From Heligmosomoides polygyrus polygyrus (Eukaryota > Nematoda > Chromadorea > Rhabditida > Heligmosomidae), in contig OX377204.1 of assembly GCA_947396885.1 (NCBI GenBank), positions 5,208,001 through 5,272,000 of the forward strand: a stretch of DNA of 64,000 nt. Direction: 5' to 3'. Made by a program: the position numbers and the translations under genes. Below are positions 54,302-64,000 of the stretch, piece after piece (position 1 is the stretch's first letter; each line of letters begins with the position of its first letter). A model generated the notes under the pieces. That model made no database searches, had not been told where the DNA came from, and worked only from the letters and a program-made list of their open reading frames with translations.

Positions 54302-57298
54302 TCACCTGTCGTCCCGTTGATCATCGAATTGCTCGAGCGGGTGCCAGCAGCGTCTCCATTCGTCCCTGTCGCGTGCCAGAGTGGTCCAATGGATCCTCCT
54401 CGCTCGAGGGACACGAAGAGCGTCATATCGGTCGTTCAGGGCTTTAACAAAGAAGTCCGACCAACGCGTTGGTGGGCGTCCTGGTGTCCTTTTGACATCC
54501 CGCGGAATCCAGTCGGTGATGGCTCTCGTCCAGCGGGTGTCTGCGAAGCGCATTACGTGGCCGGCCCACCTAATTTTCGACAACTTGGCCCATGCGACAG
54601 CGTCTCTGATCTTCGAGCGTCGGCGAAGCTCGGAACTCCGGAGGCCTTCTCTCACTTGCGTGAGTCGTTTCACTTCACTCGGAGCATCGTCCTCTCGATT
54701 CCACGCTGCGCGACGCTGATCGCGTGTTCATCCTGCTTTCGCATAGCCCAGGTCTCTGAGGCGTATGTTAGGGCAGGAAGAACAGTGGAGTCGAATAGGT
54801 GGGCACGGAGTCGGACGTTCTTCGTTTTCTTCACGACTTCTTCGACGCTCTTGAAAGCTCCCAAGCCGCTCGTTTCCTCCTGCTCAGCTCTGGTGCTAGG
54901 TCGTTGGCCATGTTGACTTCGCGACCCAGATACACATAGCTGGAGCATTCGGAGATGTTCGTTCCGTTGAGCGAGAATGGGGCATCAGAAACCCATCCGT
55001 TCCTCATGAACATCGTCTTCGTAAGATTCAGCTGCAGTCCAACGTTCCCACATACACGATCGAAGTCGGCCAGCATTCGCTCCGCCTGGCTGATGCTCGG
55101 CGTTATGAGCACGATGTCGTCAGCGAAGCGAAGATGATGTAGTTGCCGGCCGTCGACCTTCACTCCCATGTCTTCCCATTCTAGTTCGCGCATGACGTTT
55201 TCGAGAGTGGCGCTGAAGAGCTTCGGGGATATGGTATCCCCTTGCCGAACCCCTCTCTTCACGTCGACGACGACGTCGTTGTAGAATGGTGAGATCTTGG
55301 TCGTGAATCCACTGTACAGCTCTCGAAGGACTCTGATGTACTGAGTAGGAACGCCCTGAGTGAGCAGGGCTTCGATGACCGCTTCAGTTTTGACAGAGTC
55401 GAATGCCTTCTTCAGGTCGATGAACGTAAGGCACAGCGGCAGCTTGTACTCTCGCGACACTTCGATGAGCTTCGTAATGGTGTGTATGTGGTCGACCGTT
55501 CTGAATCCTCTCCGAAATCCTGCTTGTTCGCATGGCTGTCCTTCGTCCAGCGTTCTGCTAATCCTATTCAGGATAACTCGAGTGAACAGCTTGTAGACTA
55601 CGGACAGCAGGCAGATCGGGCGATAGTTGCCAATGTCGGCACGTCTCCCTTCTTGTACAGCAAGACGGTTCTGCTGGTCTTCCACTGAGATGGAACCTTG
55701 CACTCCGACAGGTAACGTGTGAAGAGCCGCGCCAGGGTGTTGATGAGCGTAGGCGGGAGGTTCTTCAGGTGTTCGGGTCTGATCCTGTCGGGACCGGGTG
55801 CTGTACGTTTCTTCACCGACGAGATGGCGTGTCGGATCTCGGAAGGGAGAACAGAGGGGACGACGTATCCATCCTGCGGAAGATGGCATGGGGGCAGGTG
55901 GACGTGGCTATCGAAGAGATCGGAGTAGAAGTCGTGGATGACCCTCTCCATGGTCCTTCTGGAAGAGGTGACGGTTCCGTCGGGACGTCGGAGAGCTGTC
56001 ATCTTGGTCTTGAAGTTGGCGAAGTTCCGGCGGGCATTGCGGATGCTCAACCCTGCCTCTGCAGCTTCAGCCAACACTTCCGCCCTTCTCTCCTTAAGAT
56101 CCTCCTTTATCGCCTCTCTGCATAGCTTCGCAAGCTCGGACGTCAGTTGGTAGTTGCCTGACGCTCGTGCTGCTCCACGCTGGCGTATCAGCTCGAGAGT
56201 TTCCGGAGACAGGAGTCTCTTGGTGGTCTTCAAGCTCTCGGCTCCCTTAGCACTATCGTGGAGATGGTGCACGAAGCGGTCGTATTCCTCGTCGACGTTG
56301 TCCATGACGGCATCTTCCCAAAGACCGGCAAGAGAGGTGTAGAGGTCCCAGTTGATGGTCGTTCTGGGACTCCTCTTCTTGAACTTCGCGGCCTTCTCTC
56401 CTTGACGCGAAAAGCGGAACCTTGCGCGAAGGAGGCGGTGGTCCGATCCCGTGTAGAACTTGGGGACAACGGAGACGTCGGTCAGGCAGTACTTGCGGTT
56501 GAAGATGATGTGGTCGATCTCGTTGTGGAACTGGCCACCGGGAGATTCCCAGGTCCATCGTAGGGAGGGAGGCTTCTGGAACTGCGAGTTTCCATGGATG
56601 ATCTTGGTCAACATGATAAACTCAGACAGCCTTTCACCTTGCTCGTTCCACTCCAAACCGTGGGTTCCGATGTGAAGTTCTTCCGGCGACCTTCGCGGTC
56701 CGATTTTGGCGTTGAAGTCGCCGACGATCACCTTGTAGAAGGTGTGATCTTCCTTATAGAACTTCTCCAGCTCCACGTAGAAGGCTTCGACCTCTTCGTC
56801 GTCGTAGTCGGATGTTGGGGCATACGCGACGAATACAGTCAAAGCTGGCACGGAACCACATCGCTTCAGTCGCAGACGTCCGATTCGGCTTGTCAGAGAC
56901 TCGTACGAATCGATGTTCATGGCCAAGTGCGTGTTGACGAGGACACCAACGTCGCCTACTCCCCTGCTGTCGCATGTTCCGAGGAACAGTTCTTCTCCGG
57001 ATTCGTAGGCGGCGTGTAGGGGGTGGTGTCTTCTCGTCTCGGTCAGTCCGATGACGTCGTACTTGATCTTCCTGGCTTGCATCATCAGGTCCTCGACGGA
57101 TGCTTCCGACGCAAGCGTGCGGGCGTTGTAAGTACAGATCGTCATCCTAGTCCTTCTCAATTTGCGCTGCCTGGTTAGGCCCTGAGATTTTAGCAGCCTC
57201 TCCGTACTCGTCCTTCCCATCGCTGCGGAAATGGGGGCTCTTTCGGGGTCAGGGGAATGAGGCCCTTTAGTGCTGCTGTTTTTGACTTGAGTACACAC
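54302..57298 (-). pseudogene. RTE copy 2 endonuclease-reverse transcriptase
   Basis: Same protein as copy 1 with all active-site blocks (GDFNAKIG, SDHRLL, LKKAFDS, RQGDTISP, FADDIVLI). The frame can begin at 57298, some 26 codons upstream of the MGRTSTERLL start. Three frameshifts: one base lost near 55637 (GTCGGCACG versus GTCGTGCACG), one C lost near 54862, and a 5-bp TTCAC duplication near 54670. The endonuclease half (566 codons) is uninterrupted. Confidence 0.9.
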
Positions 57299-57611
57299 GG
57301 GTAGCTAGTCGGGCTCTGTCGTGCGGGCGAAGAACTCCGGGCAGCCAGCCAGACTGCCCGAAGGGACGGGGCGAGACTTAAGGCGGCCTCGAATCGCCTT
57401 ACATGTACTCCCAGTCTACCGAGTGCAAGCTTTTGCCCGAGCCGACACAGTTACAATCCGCACAGTCACGGACACATCCACGCACACTGTGCACGAACAT
57501 GCCGCTCCCACGCACAAGGAACGCGTCGACCCGACACAGCAGGAGCAAGGAGTCCATCCCCTGCATCCCACCTGCGTCTCTGGGCAGTACACGGTCGCAT
57601 TTGGTTCGCGT

Positions 57612-57811
57612 NNNNNNNNNNNNNNNNNNNNNNNNNNNNNNNNNNNNNNNNNNNNNNNNNNNNNNNNNNNNNNNNNNNNNNNNNNNNNNNNNNNNNNNNN
57701 NNNNNNNNNNNNNNNNNNNNNNNNNNNNNNNNNNNNNNNNNNNNNNNNNNNNNNNNNNNNNNNNNNNNNNNNNNNNNNNNNNNNNNNNNNNNNNNNNNNN
57801 NNNNNNNNNNN
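57612..57811. other. Assembly gap, 200 N
   Basis: Exactly 200 N. The missing DNA should hold the last 14 or so bases of the copy 2 leader before the insertion point and the 5' part of copy 3. If copy 3 is full length that part is about 519 bp, so the true gap would be near 535 bp and the 200 is a placeholder. Confidence 0.95.
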
Positions 57812-60713
57812 GGAGAGGCTGCTAAAATCTCAGGGCCTAACCAGGCTGCGCAAACTGGGAAGGACTAGGATGACGATCTGTACTTACAACGCCCGCACGC
57901 TTGCGTCCGAAGCATCCGTCGAGGACCTGATGATGCAAGCCAGGAAGATCAAGTACGACGTCATCGGACTGACCGAGACGGGAAGACACCACCCCCTACA
58001 CGCCGCCTACGACTCCGGAGAAGAACTGTTCCTCGGAACATTGCGACAGCAGGGGGGTAGGCGGCGTTGGTGTCCTCGTCAACACGCACTTGGCCATGAA
58101 CATCGATTCGTACGAGTCTCTGACTAGCCGAATCGGACGTCTGCGACTGAAGCGATGTGGCTCCGTGCCAGCCTTGACTGTGTTCGTCGCGTATGCCCCA
58201 ACATCCGACTACGACGACGAAGACGTCGAGGCCTTCTACGTGGAGCTGGAGAAGTTCTATAAGGAAGATCACACCTTCTACAAGGTGATCGTCGGCGACT
58301 TCAACGCCATGATCGGGCCACGAAGGTCGCCGGAAGAACTTCACATCGTAACCCACGGTTGGAGTGGAACGAGCAAGGTGAAAGGCTGTCTGAGTTTATC
58401 ATGTCGACCAAGACCATCCATGGAAACTCGCAGTTCCAGAAGCCTCCCTCCCTACGATGGATCTGGGAATCCCCCGGTGGCCAGTTCCACAACGAGATCG
58501 ACCACATCATCTTCAATCGCAAGTATTGCCTGACCGATGTCTCCGTTGTCCCCGAGTTTTACACGGGATCGGACCACCGCCTCCTTCGCGCGAGGTTCCG
58601 CTTTTCTCGTCAAGGAGAGAAGGCCGCGAAGTTCAAGAAGAGGAATCCCAGAACGACCATCAACTGGGACCTTTACACCTCTCTTGTCGGCCTTTGGGAA
58701 GATGCCGTCATGGACAACGTCGACGAGGAATACGATCGCTTCGTGCACCATCTCCACGATAGTGCTAAGGGAGCCGAGAGCTTGAAGACCACCAAGAGAC
58801 CGCCTGTCTCCGGAAACTCTCGAGCTGATACGCCAGCGTGGAGCAGCACGAGCGTCAGGCAACTACCAACTGACGTCCGAGCTTGCAAAGCTATGCAGAG
58901 CGGCGATAAAGGAAGATCTCAAGGAGAGAAGTGCGGAAGTGTTGGCTGAAGCAGCAGAGGCAGGGCTGAGCATTCGCAATGCCCGCCGGAACTTCGCCAA
59001 CTTCAAGACCAAGATGACCGCTCTCCGACGTCCTGACGGAACCATCACCTCTTCCAGAAGGACCATGGAGAAAGTCATCCACGACTTCTACTCCGATCTC
59101 TTCGATAGCCACGTCCACCTGCCCCCATGCCATCTTCCGCAGGATGGATACGTCGTTCCTCTGTTCTCCCTTCCGAGATCCGACACGCCATCTCGTCGGT
59201 GAAGAAACGTACAGCTCCCGGTTCTGACAGGATCAGAGCTGAACACCTGAAGAACCTCCCGCCAGCGCTCATCAACACCCTGGCGCGGCTCTTCACACGC
59301 TACCTGTCCGAATGCAAGGTTCCATCTCAGTGGAAGACCAGCAGGACCGTCTTGCTGTACAAGAAGGGAGACGTGCACGACATTGGCAACTATCGCCCGA
59401 TCTGCCTGTTGTCCGTAGTCTACAAGCTGTTCACTCGAGTCATCCTGAATAGGATTAGTAGAACGCTGGACGAAGGACAGCCATGCGAACAAGCAGGATT
59501 TCGGAGAGGATTCAGCACGATCGACCACATACACACCATTACGAAGCTCATCGAAGTGTCGCGAGAGTACAAGCTGCCGCTGTGCCTTACGTTCATCGAC
59601 CTGAAGAAGGCATTCGACTCCGTCGAGACTGAAGCGGTCATGGAAGCCCTGCTCACCCAGGGCGTTCCTACTCAGTACATCAGAGTTCTTCGAGAGTTGT
59701 ACAGTGGATTCACGACCAAGATCTCACCATTCTACAACGACGTCCTCATTGACGTGAAGAGAGGGGTTCGACAAGGGGATACCATATCCCCGAAGCTCTT
59801 CAGCGCCACCCTCGAAAACGTCATGCGCGAACTAGAATGGGAAGACATGGAGTGAAGGTCGACGGCCGGCAACTGCACCATCTTCGCTTCGCTGACGACA
59901 TCGTGCTCATAACCCCGAGCATCAGTCAGGCGGAACGAATGCTGGCCGACTTCGATCGTGTATGTGGAAGCGTTGGACTGCAGCTGAATCTTACGAAGAC
60001 GATGTTCATGAAGAACGGATGGGTTTCTGATGCCCCATTCTCGCTCAACGGAACGAACATCTCCGAATGCTCCAGCTATGTGTATCTGGGTCGCGAAGTC
60101 AACATGGCCAACGACCTAGCACCAGAGCTGAGCAGGAGGAAACGAGCGGCTTGGGGAGCTTTCAAGAGCGTCGAAGAAGTCGCGAAGAAGACGAAGAACG
60201 TCCGACTCCGTGCCCACCTATTCGACTCCACTGTTCTTCCTGCCTAACATACGCCTCAGAGACCTGGGCTATACGAAAGCAGGATGAACACGCGATCAGC
60301 GTCGCGCAGCGTGGAATCGAGAGGACGATGCTCGGAGTGACACGACTCACGCAAGTGAGAGAAGGCCTCCGGAGTTCCGAGCTTCGCCGACGTTCGAAGA
60401 TCAGAGACGCTGTCGCATGGGCCAAGTCGTCGAAAATTAGGTGGGCCGGCCACGTAATGCGATTCGCAGACACCCGCTGATCGAGAGCCGTCACAGATTG
60501 GATTCGCGGGATGTCAAAAGAACACCAGGACGCCCACCAACGCGTTGGTCGGACTTCTTCGTGAAAGCCCTGAACGACCGATATGACGCTCTTCGTGTCC
60601 CTCGAGCGAGGAGGATCCATTGGACCACTCTGGCACGCGACAGGGACGAATGGAGACGCTGCTGGCACCCGCTCGAGCAATTCGATGATCAACGGGACGA
60701 CAGGTGATACAGG
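57812..60713 (+). pseudogene. RTE copy 3 endonuclease-reverse transcriptase
   Basis: Same protein, beginning at ERLLKSQGL because the start lies in the gap. At least eight single-base indels against copies 1 and 2: +T near 58041, -T near 58361, +C near 58800, -C near 59158, -G near 59850, -C near 60244 and -C near 60507, plus a stop at 60478-60480 (TGG to TGA). Most lie in short homopolymers. Catalytic motifs remain (FADDIVLI at about 59895). Either strongly decayed or imperfectly polished sequence beside a gap. Confidence 0.88.
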
Positions 60714-60715
60714 TG
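57812..60715 (+). mobile_element. RTE copy 3, nested in copy 2
   Basis: Plus strand, head-to-head with copy 2. The first visible base corresponds to position 3032 of copy 1, and the last to the CAGGTGATACAGGTG terminus. The right junction is ...AGGTG|ATCACCACCCGGGG; copy 1 has ATCCACCACCCGGGG there. Confidence 0.9.
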
Positions 60716-61294
60716 ATCACCACCCGGGGACGCGCCACGTGGCCCTGCGACAAGCGGCCCGAGATCCCTCTTAACAAGAGAGCCCGAAGGCTCTCTATCG
60801 AGGGAGATCCGTGGAAAAATTCACATATTAGGCAAAAAAATCCACACACATGAAGGAAATTTCTTGCTAGAGCCAGATCTACTACACCTTTAAAGATAAG
60901 CCTTATTGATTGCCTACCCTGATTCAAGTAAGTAGAAGGTTTCCTTGGCATAATGCGAAAGCTCATCCAAAAAATCATTCAAAATGGATTTACATGGAGA
61001 GGAAGCAAAATTTTAAAAATGGTCACAAAAAGTCGTTAATGCAATTTAACGAATTTTTTCGTCGTTAAATTTCATTTAAAAGTTTTAACAAAAAAAGCCG
61101 GTAAATCCGGTAAATCGGTAGATCGTTAAACGCACACCCCTGTTGCAAATCAATACGAGCCTTTATTTCCATATACCTTAAGGGATTCCTACAATCCTTC
61201 TTTCTAACCATAATTTGTCTTGTCCGTCTGTTTTGATTTTTCGTTTTTTTTTTTGTAAGCCAAATTCCTTTCCCTCGGTATGCTTACAATTTAG

Positions 61295-61630
61295 GTCTCC
61301 ATTGAGATAGAGACACTTCTTCTGCCGGAAATTGCTCACAGTCTTGGTGACTGCCGTACATTAGGTTCTTTCTTTTCAGGAATCCGAAAACGGGAAGATT
61401 TCGCGAGAATGCCGTCTTCTCAGTCATCACCGCTCATGGACGAGATGATGTGGTCATTTCCGTCAATACAACGATATCACTCGAGGAATCAGATGAGCTC
61501 TTCGACGCCCACCGACGGCATGAGGTGAGCGTCAACCACTTGCACTCGCTTTTGCTTCATTCTTTATGGCAGGAAATGGTGTGAAGCTACCACACTATCT
61601 GATTCTCCTTCTGGTTTTACGTGTGCATGA
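61295..61630 (+). CDS. Candidate host-gene exons, product unknown
   Basis: 61380-61524 is bounded by TTCTTTCTTTTCAG and GTGAGC, a textbook nematode acceptor and a good donor. Two forward frames are open across it: VFSVITAHGRDDVVISVNTT and, one base on, MDEMMWSFPSIQRYHSRNQM. Only the second joins smoothly to the piece at 61295-61346 (SIEIETLLLPEIAHSL; flanks TTTAG and GTGACT, 33-bp intron) and to 61573-61630 (KWCEATTLSDSPSGFTCA, then TGA; 48-bp intron ending GGCAG). The first frame would end after three more codons. No family recognised. The 33-bp intron is very short, so the upstream exon is doubtful. Confidence 0.38.
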
Positions 61631-61740
61631 CCGTTGTCCCTCTTTCCATCCTCGTCACGTCAAACTGTTCCACCTCCTTCTTTCCCTATCTGTCTGCCAT
61701 CAATCTACGCGCCGTAGCAAGGAAAAGTTAATGCGACCGC

Positions 61741-61971
61741 TTAAGATTTTTCGCGTCTCGAAGCAGAAGGCCCTTGACCCTTAGCGGAGTCTGAAATCTT
61801 AGCAGAATTATTTTTCTCCTTTTCTGTGTTCCTTTTCTGACCCACACTTTTTTTATGAGTTGATTTTGATTTGGTTTTTTTTGACTTTCGGTATGCTTTG
61901 AATGATTTTGCTTGGTTGGCTTTTGATTGATTTTTTTTTACAAAAAGTTTTTCTGCAACGCGTTCGGCCAT
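61741..61971 (-). CDS. Hypothetical lysine-rich small protein
   Basis: 76 codons from an ATG, starting MAERVAEKLFVKKNQ and continuing with K/S/T-rich sequence (SKKTKSKSTHKKSVGQKRN). CTAACGATTAG just upstream could serve as a trans-splice acceptor. T-rich plus-strand DNA yields lysine codons on the minus strand by chance, so composition alone is weak evidence. No domain recognised. Confidence 0.28.
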   Translation of the reverse strand: MAERVAEKLFVKKNQSKANQAKSFKAYRKSKKTKSKSTHKKSVGQKRNTEKEKNNSAKISDSAKGQGPSASRREKS

Positions 61972-62242
61972 CTAATCGTTAGAAAATCCTACATATAGCA
62001 TCTCCACAGTAATCATGGTGGCCACGCTTATAGTAAGCTTGGCAGGGGTCTTCTGCAATTTTGCAGAAAGGAAATTTTCTTGAACATATGTAGGTAATAC
62101 CGGAAAGACAAAACCTGACATTTTTCGAGCAAAATCTCATAGGAAATGCCATTGCCTGTTTATTTTAGGGCGCTGAGGGGACAAAGAAGGTCCCAAAAAC
62201 GCACATGTTCGCTTGCTCTGTGTATCGTTGTACTACACATCG

Positions 62243-62370
62243 CTCTGCTCGTTATCGAGTTGTTCAAGAGTGCTCCGGCAATGCCTTCGTCAGCCCTTGT
62301 CGCGTGCCAGAATAACCCAATAGGTCTTCCATGGGATGGCACGAGGCAGAAGCGTCGAACGTTCATTCGT
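62243..62370 (-). mobile_element. Very diverged RTE 3' scrap
   Basis: CGTTATCGAGTTGTTCAAGA, CCTTGTCGCGTGCCAGAATA and GGCACGAGGCAGAAGCGTCG follow the order of the RTE 3' end at 150-260 (TTGATCATCGACTTGCTCGA, CCCTGTCGCGTGCCAGAGTG, GGGACACGAAGAGCGTCA). Terminal repeat not seen. Confidence 0.5.
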
Positions 62371-62389
62371 TCAAGCACCGTATTTTATC

Positions 62390-62540
62390 CTTTCGAAACA
62401 AACTTTGGTAGCAATTCGACGACTCCTGAGGGATAGAAGGCTAGGTTGGCCTAGAGAACGAATCCGAAATAAGAGCCTTGAACAGCTGTGCATGCAACAG
62501 TACAGTCAGCGCCTCCTCCGTCTGCGCTAGCATGCACTCA
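62390..62540 (-). mobile_element. SINE-A head fragment
   Basis: Antisense: TTCGACGACTCCTGAGGGAT, GGCTAGGTTGGCCTAGAG, GCGCCTCCTCCGTCTGCGCT. The 3' body is missing. The right-hand flank resembles that of 63785-63911. Confidence 0.55.
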
Positions 62541-62640
62541 TGTGCGCTAAATATTTGAACCATAGCAAGAAAACATTCAGAATCCCACAGTTTTTGATGT
62601 GAAGGAAGGAACATTAAAACTGAAAGTTAAATTAGTTAGT

Positions 62641-63097
62641 TTAGTTTAGTAATTAAGTTAATTCGTTTTAGTAATTAAGTTAATTTGAAAAGCTTTTAAA
62701 AAATTCTTCTGCTATCCTTAGCTACAACAAATTTAGGAGTCACGTACTTTCTTTGCCCGAATGATACCTTATGCCGTTCTCGTTCTTGCGCAGGGCTTCA
62801 TTCTTTTTTAAATGATTTTCTTCTTCGTACGTTTTATTGCTATTTACTGTTAGTTTTATTCCATTTAACATAAGTGTGGGCTTATGTAATAAATATAATA
62901 TATATATATATATATAAATTATTGGTGGACGTAGTCGTTCAGAAGGTCACAGCGACCATTAACAACCATCTGTCTTCGGAGAATGGAAATTCTTCTTGTC
63001 GAAACCGCCAATCTATAGCAGAACGCTTCCTTCTTTGGTGAGACGTCTACCACTTCTTAAAGGTGACAACGCAATCTTTCTACCAGACGTCACGAAA
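62641..63097. other. AT-rich, no gene; short repeats
   Basis: TAATTAAGTTAATT-type units at 62636-62690 and a TA run at about 62897-62916. Confidence 0.4.
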
Positions 63098-63320
63098 GCA
63101 AGTTGAATGCGTGTTTGGCCACGCAATGACAATGAAGTGGCCAGCCGATAGAGAAATCTGTGTCTCAGTGTTTTATCGTTCCCATACAAATATAGCACCA
63201 ATTCACCGATCCCGGAGGGATAGAAGGCTTGGAAGCCTAGCGGAGAATCCGAACAAGGAGCCTGGAATCGGGTGCAGACGTCAATCAGCGACCCTCTGAA
63301 TGCGTTACATCTGCATAACC
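63098..63320 (-). mobile_element. SINE-A copy, diverged
   Basis: Antisense: TTGAATGCGTGTTTGGCCAC, AAGTGGCCAGCCGATAGAG, CCGATCCCGGAGGGATAGAA, CAAGGAGCCTGGAATCGGGT. The tRNA-like end is decayed. Confidence 0.6.
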
Positions 63321-63784
63321 AGAAACACAAATGACAAAAACCTTTGTAGCACCTAGTTTAAAGACACTCATAGCGTGGGCTGCAACATTTTGACTACGAA
63401 AAAATCTACAATTATATTAAAATTGACTCTGAACTGACACCACAGTCCAGCGCTGATCAATCCTTTCGCTAAGCGCCGCGTATTCTACTCTGGATTCTAC
63501 TGTGGAATGCTGAATACCAGCTGGGGAACGACTTACGGTAGGGACCTAGGGAAAGGTGTTTTATACCTTTCTAAACAGCTCTGAAATCAATTCGCAGAAG
63601 AATGACAGACCCGTCTGCCTTAGACGGGGTAGAACCCTCAAGGTACACACATGTCGCGAAGACGCGCCGCAGCGGTGCGGGAATGTGCCGTTGCTCCTAG
63701 GGTAACTGCGACAGCCAATCAGGCACCGGCGGCGTCACACAAGCAGAGCACATGATTGGCTGCCGCGAAAACGATGGGAGCAAT

Positions 63785-63911
63785 GACCCAATTCAACGAC
63801 CCTTGAGGGATGGAAGGCTAGGTTGATCTAGACGATTTATCCGAACCAAGAGCCTTGAACCGCTGTGCACGCAACAGCCAGTGCCTACTCCGACTGCGCT
63901 AGCATTCACCC
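63785..63911 (-). mobile_element. SINE-A head fragment, part of a duplicated segment
   Basis: Antisense CAATTCAACGACCCTTGAGG through CTCCGACTGCGCTAGCATTC. It and about 90 bp to its right correspond to 62400-62620 (GCTAAA.TTT.AA, AGCAAG, CAGAATC.CA, TTTTGA.GTGAAG), so the unit includes more than the SINE. Confidence 0.55.
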
Positions 63912-64000
63912 GTGTGAGCTAAAAGTTTAAAATACAGCAAGGTAATGTCCAGAATCGCATGAGGTTTTGACGTGAAGAATCGAAAACTAAGACCGAAACT

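Larger units (their letters stand above)
54294..60816 (-). mobile_element. RTE copy 2, split by RTE copy 3
   Basis: The 3' end at 54294 (complement of CAGGTGATACAGGTG), main body to 57611, then gap and copy 3, and the outer 5' end at about 60718-60816 (CACCCGGGGACGCGCCACGT through GGGAGATCCGTGG). The 13-bp duplication AAATTCGCATATT (54281-54293) / AAATTCACATATT (60817-60829) has one mismatch. In copy 1 the sequence left of the gap and the sequence right of copy 3 are adjacent (TTGGTTCGCGT... CCACCACCCGGGG), which proves the split. Confidence 0.88.
53771..61139. mobile_element. Inverted ends enclosing RTE copies 2 and 3
   Basis: GGGTGTGCGTTTAA at 53771-53784 is exactly inverted at 61126-61139. 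The bases outside (TTGCAAATCGA left; complement TTTGCAACAG right) and the TTTAACG-rich inside also correspond. Without the RTEs this would be about 840 bp, with only AT-rich sequence and no ORF. A possible non-autonomous element that served as RTE target. The inner part is T/A-rich, so chance resemblance cannot be excluded. Confidence 0.45.

Overview
This is eukaryotic DNA built almost entirely from transposable elements. I recognise no rRNA, no CRISPR array, no operons and no complete host gene. The best fit is a clade V (strongylid, hookworm-like) nematode. This is inferred from the protein flavour of the RTE-type endonuclease/reverse transcriptase, from TTTTCAG-like splice acceptors, from several mariner families and from Penelope elements of the kind seen in those worms. 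No species is claimed.

Layout. 1-3.7 kb: RTE retrotransposon copy 1 (minus strand) with a perfect 13-bp target-site duplication. 4.6-6.2 kb: a decayed mariner split by repeat DNA. 7.1-12.4 kb: a dense SINE zone with three tRNA-derived families, called here SINE-A, SINE-B and SINE-C. It includes a three-layer nest (SINE-A hit by a Tc1/mariner element and by SINE-B). 13.6-14.8 kb: another mariner. 14.9-20.9 kb: SINE-C, RTE scraps and low-complexity DNA. 21-27 kb: a 17-bp tandem array, a small ORF with a signal-peptide-like start, and two CR1-like reverse transcriptase remnants.

29.4-35.3 kb is the most unusual block: an AT-rich Penelope-like reverse transcriptase (domain order as in Naiad-type elements) lies exactly between two 1.6-kb direct repeats that are about 99.7% identical, each carrying the same small inverted-repeat element. 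41.2-46.4 kb: mariner fragments, one almost intact 1,282-bp mariner, and a second, unrelated Penelope element with a C-terminal GIY-YIG domain and hammerhead-like end motifs. 47.4-53.6 kb: several miniature inverted-repeat elements, SINEs, a CR1 3' fragment and a GT microsatellite. 54.3-60.8 kb: RTE copy 2 with RTE copy 3 inserted head-to-head in its leader, and a 200-N assembly gap at the junction. 61.3-62.0 kb: the only stretch with plausible host exons.

The non-autonomous elements (SINEs and miniature inverted-repeat elements) must depend on enzymes from elsewhere. Every autonomous element seen here carries at least one frameshift, stop or truncation, although RTE copy 1 and the 42.2-kb mariner are each one indel from open. 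All family names rest on motifs read by eye; no database search was possible.
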